In this document: one piece after another, positions 1 to 5,313 of the stretch
How the letters are laid out: each line of letters begins with the position of its first letter
Numbering within the stretch: the first letter of the stretch is position 1
Source of the DNA: Cellvibrionaceae bacterium
GTDB lineage: Bacteria > Pseudomonadota > Gammaproteobacteria > Pseudomonadales > Cellvibrionaceae
Direction: 5' to 3'
Length of the DNA stretch: 6,543 nucleotides
Assembly (NCBI GenBank): GCA_021151615.1
Contig: JAGKXA010000230.1
Location: 1-6,543 of the forward strand
The notes under the pieces: generated by a model
Told to the model about the DNA's origin: nothing
Seen by the model: the letters and a program-made list of their open reading frames with translations, nothing else
Database searches by the model: none
Translations under genes and position numbers: made by a program

Positions 1-8
1 ATATACAT

Positions 9-14
9 CTCCTT
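9..14 (-). promoter_or_regulatory. Shine-Dalgarno for a gene starting at the left edge
   Basis: On the minus strand AAGGAG is followed by ATGTAT and then AT at the last two bases. If the next base outside the window is G, an ATG starts at position 2 with an ideal 6-nt spacer. The ATG at 6-8 directly abuts the site and is too close. This suggests another minus-strand gene just beyond the window, probably downstream in the same locus. Confidence 0.5.
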
Positions 15-43
15 GAAATTTAATTTAAAAACTTTTTCCATTA

Positions 44-148
44 TTACTTTTGAATCAAGGAGTCTGCCCCCTTGATCGCGAGCTTTCCGTGTTTGAGGTA
101 ATACTCGATGCGATAGTGATTTTCACCTGCGGGAACTACCACGCAAAC
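44..148 (-). pseudogene. Short protein-like frame, possible tail of a degraded gene
   Basis: Between an in-frame TAA (149-151) and TAA-TAA (41-46) the frame reads 34 sense codons. A GTG at 140-142 would give 32 residues beginning VVVPAGENHYRIEYY and ending KGADSLIQK. The composition (Tyr, Lys, Gly turn, alternating strand) looks like the end of a folded protein, and no Shine-Dalgarno precedes the GTG. Reading through the upstream TAA, the same frame extends back to an ATG at 182-184 (MPPAQRPLKNG). It could be the C-terminal remnant of an orphan toxin or another decayed gene, or it could be chance. I do not recognise it. Confidence 0.3.
54..76. repeat. 7-bp perfect inverted repeat with 9-nt loop
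   Basis: ATCAAGG (54-60) pairs with CCTTGAT (70-76). Neither side is followed by a run of T, so it is not a standard Rho-independent terminator. It lies inside the short protein-like frame, about 40 nt before the Shine-Dalgarno at the left edge. Confidence 0.4.
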
Positions 149-242
149 TTAGCCGTTTTTTAAGGGGCGTTGGGCTGGGGGCATACAATTAGTGAAAGAA
201 ACAATACCAGTAGAGAAAATACTTTTGGTGTGATCAATATTT

Positions 243-1250
243 TCACAGCAACATTTGCCATTCGCGCTTTTTTGCAGCGTTTATCACTGCATCAAAATCT
301 GGAATTACCTCACGCGTTTTTTTCATCACTTGATAGAGTTCATCTGGAAGCTCAATTGTTTCAATAGGTTCGGGAAGCCTATCAAATGGCGGCTCTGTTA
401 AGCGGTGTTTTATTTCCGGATTAGCAAGCCCACGCCACTCGCGCAAGCGCATAATAAAATGCAGATCAATTGGATACTGTTCCGCGTGCGCCGCAAAATC
501 TCTACTGCCGTCTTTATTATTGCGACTGGCGGTGAAAGTATGGCGATTGGCAAGCTGAATAAGTAGAGAATGAATCAGCCCCATATCTTCCGTGTCCCAG
601 TGTTGCCACAATTCAGCAAACAAAGGTTCTTCTGCAAACAGATTAACTGACCAAGGCATATTTTCACCTTCCCAATCTCGCGGTGGTATTCCAATAAACT
701 TCTCGGCAAGCCGGATCATAAACATAGGTGCGAGCGGCTTTTCCGTACCACTGACCGCACCAACATCAAATTGATCTAACACAAAACCAATACAATCATT
801 AAATACTTTTTTATTAGCAAATACCGCCACAAAAGCAACCAGATGACCCGCAAAAAAAATATTCGTTGGTGCCATCGGGGTATCGTTCCTGCCTTGAGCT
901 TTAAGCTTTTCCTTTTGACGCTCATAGTTATAAAAATTTAACTTTTCTGAGAAAAGCAATGTAACTAGCGAACAGCCGATCTCTTTATATTTTAATTTTT
1001 TTTCTAAAATACTTAACGCAAATAAGTACCGCAAATCAACCAAGGTTAAACGATGAAGACTAAGCATAATATTAGCAAAACTGTAATACTCACCATCTTT
1101 CGCAATAAAGTCATTAATAAAAATTTCAAGCTCTTTATATTCACCATCAGAAACAATGTTGTCTCGTGCTCTTTGCCACTCCGCAGCATAGGCTTTTCTT
1201 TTTCGAAACTTTGGTGCCATTTCATTGTAGTTCATATTTACATTCACCAT
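243..1250 (-). CDS. Probable immunity protein for the nuclease toxin
   Basis: A 335-residue protein with no signal peptide or membrane segment, so cytoplasmic, as expected of an antidote to a nuclease. It probably binds and blocks the C-terminal domain of the preceding toxin. The case rests mainly on position: the ATG at 1248-1250 lies inside the toxin's last codons and the genes overlap by 7 nt. The N-terminal third is helical and Lys-rich (YERQKEKLKAQG, 109-120). The C-terminal part has a pattern I associate, from memory only, with uncharacterised proteins at polymorphic-toxin loci: LFAELWQHWDTED (210-222), NRHTF (235-239), PIDLHFIMRLREWRGLANPEI (split over 260-280), and a Pro-rich PPFDRLPEP (287-295). 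I cannot give it an Imm family name. No Shine-Dalgarno is near the start, so translation is probably coupled to the toxin. Alternative starts at Met6 and Met11 also lack one. Confidence 0.75.
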   Translation of the reverse strand: MVNVNMNYNEMAPKFRKRKAYAAEWQRARDNIVSDGEYKELEIFINDFIAKDGEYYSFANIMLSLHRLTLVDLRYLFALSILEKKLKYKEIGCSLVTLLFSEKLNFYNYERQKEKLKAQGRNDTPMAPTNIFFAGHLVAFVAVFANKKVFNDCIGFVLDQFDVGAVSGTEKPLAPMFMIRLAEKFIGIPPRDWEGENMPWSVNLFAEEPLFAELWQHWDTEDMGLIHSLLIQLANRHTFTASRNNKDGSRDFAAHAEQYPIDLHFIMRLREWRGLANPEIKHRLTEPPFDRLPEPIETIELPDELYQVMKKTREVIPDFDAVINAAKKREWQMLL

Positions 1251-4200
1251 ACATTAATAATGGCATCTAATCCCTCGACACTTGAAGAGTTGAATTTTGG
1301 TACTTCAACCTGAACCCAAATACCTTTTACAGGCGCAGTATCCACACGCCGAAGCATCTCTAACTCTCGCAGCATATTACGCGATTCTGAATCTGCGCTG
1401 TCATATCTACCTGCCTTATAATCAGTGATCCATTTATCCAATCGATCAGTTGCGTTTCCTGTAGGTGCTTTTGCTGCATCGGCACCATGCACAGATGATT
1501 TTGCTTCTGCCAAGTAAATGGTGGCAGGATTAGTAGATCTATCAATATAAACACCATCGGGACCATGGCCACTTAGATTTTGAATCGCTTTAAATTCAAC
1601 TCCGGTAGTACCCTTAAGTACATCAACCATGGCTTTTTCACCTAATTTGCCATCGTTGTATTTGATAAATTCTCCATCCTTATAATGGCTGTAATTTCCC
1701 ATTACCTTGACTCGTTTTGAGCCACCCTGAGCCGCACTATAAAAATCACCTATCGATTTGTAGACTGGATGAATCCTACCGGGGCCAACCGTAAAATCAG
1801 GCTGCTGCTCATTTCTTTCATATGCATTTCTTATTACTGGATCACCATTTCTACCAGTAATTGGAGAACGAAGGCCCGAAATATTATCAATAAGCCAACC
1901 GAATCCATCCACAGCCTCATTCATTCCATACCCAACAGCATCAATATCTATTGGATTTTCAATCGCTTCATTATATCCATCAACTACATACTGATAATCT
2001 CTGTTAAGAGTAAATGCAATTCCTGCCCTGGACATAAAGTTAGTTAGCGAAGGCATATCTTCTGGTAACAGTTTTGCCACTCCTATCTGGGCACTCGTTA
2101 CCAAGGCTGTTTTTATAGGCCCTCCTGATGCAGCCGCCATCAAAAACGACACCGCAGCACGTTCCCCAGGTGTAAGAGTATTTACAAGTTTATTTGTTGC
2201 TCCCATAAAATTGTAAACAGATAAAGCAACATCGCCATAAGGCCGGTCAACGACCAATACTTCCAGATTCAACGATTCCCAATCACTATCGCCCCAATTT
2301 GTGTCATAAGTTCCCTGAGCCCTTTTGCTTACAAGATCCTCATACATTTTTCCATCGCCAGTAAAAGCAGCATCGTACTGTCCTGCGCTCCTAAAAATAC
2401 CAGCATCTCTTGCTTTCTGTAGCAAACTGTCCTGTATGTCTTTTGGTACGCCGTTTTCTTCCATATGAAGGCGCGCGTCTTCTTCATAGACATTAGCCTT
2501 TCGTTCGGCAAAAGTAGCCCCAGGTGCATGCTCCGCGCGAGCATTTAGAATTTCATTAAACTCCACCAGGCTTGCATAACGATATGCGTTGCTTTGCGCA
2601 ACACGGACTCCCGCATCTGCAGCAGAATTAACATCCCCGCCTAACGCAAAAGCAAACAACCCTGATACCAAACGACTGATATCAGCTCCATTGGCTTTTA
2701 AAAAAGTGATCTGATCATTAATGCTCTGAACCGATCCTTCCCCCTCAAGCGCATCGGCAATAGTTTGATCCAAATCTGCTTTTAGAGCATCCGCCATTAC
2801 TTGTGAAATAACGGCACCTCCTGCTCCGGAAGCACATGCATTTTCGATATCCGTATCCTGGATCTTTTCTGTCACAGATGACGCAGCGCAACCAAGCGCA
2901 GCATGAGCAATATATTTTCCAGCCTCCCCTAAACTGGAAGTCTCTGATATTTTTCCAGCTAATTTATTGCCAATAGAGTTAACTGCAGACATTGCCAAAG
3001 CACTGTTAAATGCTTTTAGATAATCCTTCGAGTTGCCACCGTTAATAGAAACAGAAATTCCAGATCTTAACGCAGAGTCAATCACAACATTTCCGGCTTG
3101 GCTTGCTAGAGACACGAATACCGAGCTACCAGAATCGACCGGGAAAACTTGCACCCCTTCACTAGGTAAAACACCTGCAGTTACCATTGATACAGCCAAG
3201 GATTTAATACTTTCGTTGCTATCCATTGCGTTCAGCGTTTCACGCAAATTATTTCCCGCAGCCAGACTCTGTGCCGCTTGAGTAGTCAATGTCAGGGCTC
3301 CAGCCGCCATTGCTGACCCTAAGGCTGCTGCTGCAGTAGCCCCAAGAACACCTTGTGTTGCACTAATAACTGCTGTCTTGATAGCGCCTAACATTCCCAA
3401 CCCTGCTCCACCTGTAGCGATAGCAACTGCTATAGCGATAATCGCCATGGCTGCAGGGCTTAGATTTGTTTTTGTTTTTCTGATCTCTTTGTGGATTTCC
3501 TCGACCTCTTCCCAGTTGAGTTTTGAGCCAGCCTCAGCTAATGCCTTATCATAGAGATCCGCCATCCATTTCATTTCTGGTATTTGGCGGAACTCTTCAA
3601 TTTGCTCTTTTAGTGTGGCACCTTCCTTACCGGTATATTCCACATTAATTCCATATTTAGCTTGAACCTCCAACCCACCAATAATTGCATTCTGGATATT
3701 GTTTTCGTGAATTACATCTTCCGTGCGGGTTTTGATTGTCCATGTGCCTTTGCGTACAGTCTGCAAATGGAATTCTTCAAGTTCTTTTGTCATTAGCAAA
3801 TGAACTTTTCCATTTTTAGCATTGACCTGAGCCCCCCCGGCACTGGTAATTTCTGTTGCCCTGAGAGTTACATCGCCAAAATCAGAATCCAGTAATACAC
3901 CTTTACCGGCTTTTAAAATTGCACGAACAGCTTCGGTGCGAAACTCGGATGATGTTCCGGTCGTTTTGCCCTTACGATCCACCTTTTGAATTTGAGTTTG
4001 CTCAAGTTCGTCAATAATGTGAATGCCATTTTTGGCAAGTAACTCAATACCTCCACTGGTACTAATCAATTCCGATGCAGTGATATTAATTACACCACCC
4101 GCAATCAAACTGAGCGTGTCTTCTGCCGCAAGGCGGGACATTAATAAATCTGTGGTGGATTTATTGATTTCCCAGTGGCCACTTTGGGATTGACCGGAGC

Positions 4201-5296
4201 TACCAGTTTGTACGGGTAGTATGTTGATATCGTTCTCAGCACTGAGAGTTAGCGTTCCCTCAGTAGAAACAGCAGATGCCCCTTCAAACGTAATTCCATC
4301 CGCAGCAGTAACCTCTATGCTGGCCCCTGTAATTTTGGCTACACGACCAATTTTGGTTCCTTCACCATTTTTATCTTTGTAGGGAACAACGAGGGTTTTA
4401 TTGTAAAAATTATCTGCAACGATTTTTAAATTGCCCGTTGCACTAAATACACCACCCAGGTTGGCGATGGTTCCCGAGCTTGACAGCGTAATATTACCCA
4501 GCGCCTGAATATTGCCACCATTATTGATAATCCCATTCACACCAGTAATGGTGTTGTTGCCGCCAGTTAATAAAACATCTTCACTTAATGTAAGGCCAGC
4601 AAATTTAGTGTCACCGAATAAATTGATGTCATGACCATCAACTTTACTTTCCATAGTTGCTTGCGAAAGGTGCACCACTGGAACCAATACAGTTACATCA
4701 CCATTACTAGTTGAAATAGTCCGTACTTCCGGCCAAATCATATCGGCAGCAACAGAAGCATTCGCTGCTAATGGTGTACCCATTGGTATTTTGTTGTTAC
4801 CTGTTCCACCATAGGTTTTACCATTTACATACAGCTCATTAATTTTCTGAGCCTCAGCGGCATATACGGTTAACGGCGCAATGGATTCTTGTAACAAGAA
4901 ACGGCCAAGCAAAGCCTTGATCTGGCTGCGAATCAAACGGGTTTGTACAAAAGTGTCACCCACCATTTTAATAACTGGCGAATCACTAACCTGGTTGTAG
5001 TCACGGTAAAAATCCAGCAGGTTTGTGGTGGGTTGAGGTTCTTGATAGATGTAATACGCGCCTTCGTAGGCCTCATCTGCCGCTGTTTTTTCTACCCGAC
5101 TAAACAACCCACTTTCTAATTGCAGTTGCAATTGGCGATTGAACTCTGCTTGTGTCCCCCAAGCAGTAGCAGCAAGTGCTACAGTGGGAACGCAAATTTG
5201 CAGCAACATTACCGCCACCATAAATGCGGCAGTAATGCGTTGTTTCAGCGAAATATAAGATTTAAATTTTTTACGTTTCATTTTATTCAGTATCAT
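1244..5296 (-). CDS. CdiA/FhaB-type polymorphic toxin with C-terminal PD-(D/E)xK nuclease domain, lacking a TPS domain
   Basis: A 1350-residue exported toxin, probably delivered to neighbouring cells, where the C-terminal domain would cut nucleic acid. In order: a Lys/Arg-rich n-region and hydrophobic core (21-41) with likely signal peptidase I cleavage after ALA (42) or nearby; the conserved segment that precedes the second FHA region in CdiA-type proteins (about 63-210, with GDTFVQTRLIRSQIKALLGR and NGDVTVLVPVV); beta-helix repeats (about 220-555); the linker with LNWEEVEEIHKE (593-604) and a hydrophobic Ala/Gly-rich stretch (614-672); DUF637 (about 640-780); a pretoxin motif with C803 and C821; a VENN-like position reading VAQSNAYRY (899-907); a long variable region; and the nuclease (about 1150-1350). 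The usual ~250-residue TPS domain with NPNG/NPNL motifs is not seen, and 1350 residues is short for the family. Family assignment is from remembered consensus, not a search. Activity and delivery are inferred. Confidence 0.88.
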   Translation of the reverse strand: MILNKMKRKKFKSYISLKQRITAAFMVAVMLLQICVPTVALAATAWGTQAEFNRQLQLQLESGLFSRVEKTAADEAYEGAYYIYQEPQPTTNLLDFYRDYNQVSDSPVIKMVGDTFVQTRLIRSQIKALLGRFLLQESIAPLTVYAAEAQKINELYVNGKTYGGTGNNKIPMGTPLAANASVAADMIWPEVRTISTSNGDVTVLVPVVHLSQATMESKVDGHDINLFGDTKFAGLTLSEDVLLTGGNNTITGVNGIINNGGNIQALGNITLSSSGTIANLGGVFSATGNLKIVADNFYNKTLVVPYKDKNGEGTKIGRVAKITGASIEVTAADGITFEGASAVSTEGTLTLSAENDINILPVQTGSSGQSQSGHWEINKSTTDLLMSRLAAEDTLSLIAGGVINITASELISTSGGIELLAKNGIHIIDELEQTQIQKVDRKGKTTGTSSEFRTEAVRAILKAGKGVLLDSDFGDVTLRATEITSAGGAQVNAKNGKVHLLMTKELEEFHLQTVRKGTWTIKTRTEDVIHENNIQNAIIGGLEVQAKYGINVEYTGKEGATLKEQIEEFRQIPEMKWMADLYDKALAEAGSKLNWEEVEEIHKEIRKTKTNLSPAAMAIIAIAVAIATGGAGLGMLGAIKTAVISATQGVLGATAAAALGSAMAAGALTLTTQAAQSLAAGNNLRETLNAMDSNESIKSLAVSMVTAGVLPSEGVQVFPVDSGSSVFVSLASQAGNVVIDSALRSGISVSINGGNSKDYLKAFNSALAMSAVNSIGNKLAGKISETSSLGEAGKYIAHAALGCAASSVTEKIQDTDIENACASGAGGAVISQVMADALKADLDQTIADALEGEGSVQSINDQITFLKANGADISRLVSGLFAFALGGDVNSAADAGVRVAQSNAYRYASLVEFNEILNARAEHAPGATFAERKANVYEEDARLHMEENGVPKDIQDSLLQKARDAGIFRSAGQYDAAFTGDGKMYEDLVSKRAQGTYDTNWGDSDWESLNLEVLVVDRPYGDVALSVYNFMGATNKLVNTLTPGERAAVSFLMAAASGGPIKTALVTSAQIGVAKLLPEDMPSLTNFMSRAGIAFTLNRDYQYVVDGYNEAIENPIDIDAVGYGMNEAVDGFGWLIDNISGLRSPITGRNGDPVIRNAYERNEQQPDFTVGPGRIHPVYKSIGDFYSAAQGGSKRVKVMGNYSHYKDGEFIKYNDGKLGEKAMVDVLKGTTGVEFKAIQNLSGHGPDGVYIDRSTNPATIYLAEAKSSVHGADAAKAPTGNATDRLDKWITDYKAGRYDSADSESRNMLRELEMLRRVDTAPVKGIWVQVEVPKFNSSSVEGLDAIINVW
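1247..1849 (-). other. C-terminal toxin domain, PD-(D/E)xK nuclease (residues about 1150-1350)
   Basis: The signature residues of the restriction-endonuclease fold are present in the right order: E1220 in a helix (LGEKAMVDVL), D1247 in GHGPDGVYID, and E1264-x-K1266 in YLAEAKSS on the next strand. D1247 to E1264 is 17 residues, typical of the hairpin joining the two catalytic strands. The likely substrate is DNA (or possibly RNA) in the target cell. The exact domain boundary is uncertain: the core is about 1215-1335, and the stretch before it (GRIHPVYKSIGDF) is probably part of the same module. I cannot assign a named toxin subfamily. Confidence 0.75.
2576..3631 (-). other. Linker, DUF637 and pretoxin region (residues about 556-907)
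   Basis: The linker keeps the family pattern of an acidic helix (LNWEEVEEIHKE), then NLSPAAMAIIAIAVAIATGG, then a long Ala/Gly hydrophobic stretch. DUF637-like blocks follow: SLAAGNNLRETLNAM (677-691) and ESIKSLAVSMVTAGVL (695-710). The AHAALGCAASSVTE and CASGAGGAVISQV blocks (798-833) carry the two Cys normally conserved here. The last block, SGLFAFALGGDVNSAADAG, ends where most relatives have VENN; this protein has SNAYRY instead. Confidence 0.75.
3632..4639 (-). other. FHA-type beta-helix repeat region (residues about 220-555)
   Basis: Imperfect repeats of about 20 residues alternate short strands and Gly/Asn turns, for example ITGVNGIINNGGNIQALGNI, EGTLTLSAENDINIL, SGGIELLAKNGIHI and GGLEVQAKYGINVEYTG. 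This is the usual pattern of filamentous haemagglutinin right-handed beta-helix rungs. The stretch with HLQTVRKGTWTIKTRTEDVI (about 510-529) corresponds to the charged insert often seen near the end of this region in the family. Confidence 0.8.
4667..5110 (-). other. Conserved CdiA segment normally found just before FHA-2 (residues 63-210)
   Basis: In many CdiA/FHA proteins this region has the pattern tDPrF..y..wl.SDYm, then RLGDGfYEQrLvreQi..LTGrR, then LTSDIVWLV, and then LPDG...VLvPqVY. Here I see matching pieces in the same order: YYIYQEP, VGDTFVQTRLIRSQIKALLGR split over 112-132, ADMIWPEV (184-191) and NGDVTVLVPVV (198-208). The spacing matches and the hydrophobic pattern is kept, but several signature residues differ. 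In full-length proteins this block is deep inside the chain; here it follows the signal peptide directly. The assignment is from memory of the family, without alignment. Confidence 0.7.
5171..5296 (-). other. Signal peptide of the CdiA-like protein (residues 1-42)
   Basis: Eight Lys/Arg lie in the first 20 residues, followed by an uncharged hydrophobic core ITAAFMVAVMLLQICVPTVA and the cleavage-like end ALA|ATA. C35 is not in a lipobox (LQIC lacks the small residue at -1), so signal peptidase I is expected. The n-region is somewhat long but is not the classic ESPR of TpsA proteins. Confidence 0.85.
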
Positions 5297-5304
5297 TTTG
5301 TGAT

Positions 5305-5309
5305 CCTCC
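5305..5309 (-). promoter_or_regulatory. Shine-Dalgarno of the CdiA-like gene
   Basis: GGAGG lies 8 nt before the ATG at 5294-5296, within the 17-nt gap after the upstream stop codon. It decides for this ATG over the second Met five codons later, which has no such site. A full-strength ribosome site plus a signal peptide shows that this is a genuine gene start and not an internal piece of a broken reading frame. Confidence 0.85.
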
Positions 5310-5313
5310 GTGA

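Noticed and set aside
20..58. Sigma-70 promoter between TTGATT and the AT-rich stretch near the left edge
   Set aside because: No -10 element lies at 16-18 nt from TTGATT; the nearest AT-rich candidates are at about 6 or 24 nt.
167..176. Integron attC-like core GTTGGGC downstream of the immunity gene
   Set aside because: No partner RYYYAAC site or attC-like long imperfect hairpin was found on either side.
197..222. Weak stem around CCAGTAGAG/ACTTTTGG as a terminator after the immunity gene
   Set aside because: Only the outer three pairs match cleanly and no T-run follows on the minus strand.
5192..5194. Lipoprotein attachment at Cys35
   Set aside because: The preceding residues are LQI, which do not fit a lipobox, and a good ALA cleavage site follows.
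5279..5281. Met6 as an alternative start of the CdiA-like protein
   Set aside because: GGAGG is placed 8 nt before the first ATG; the second ATG has no comparable site.
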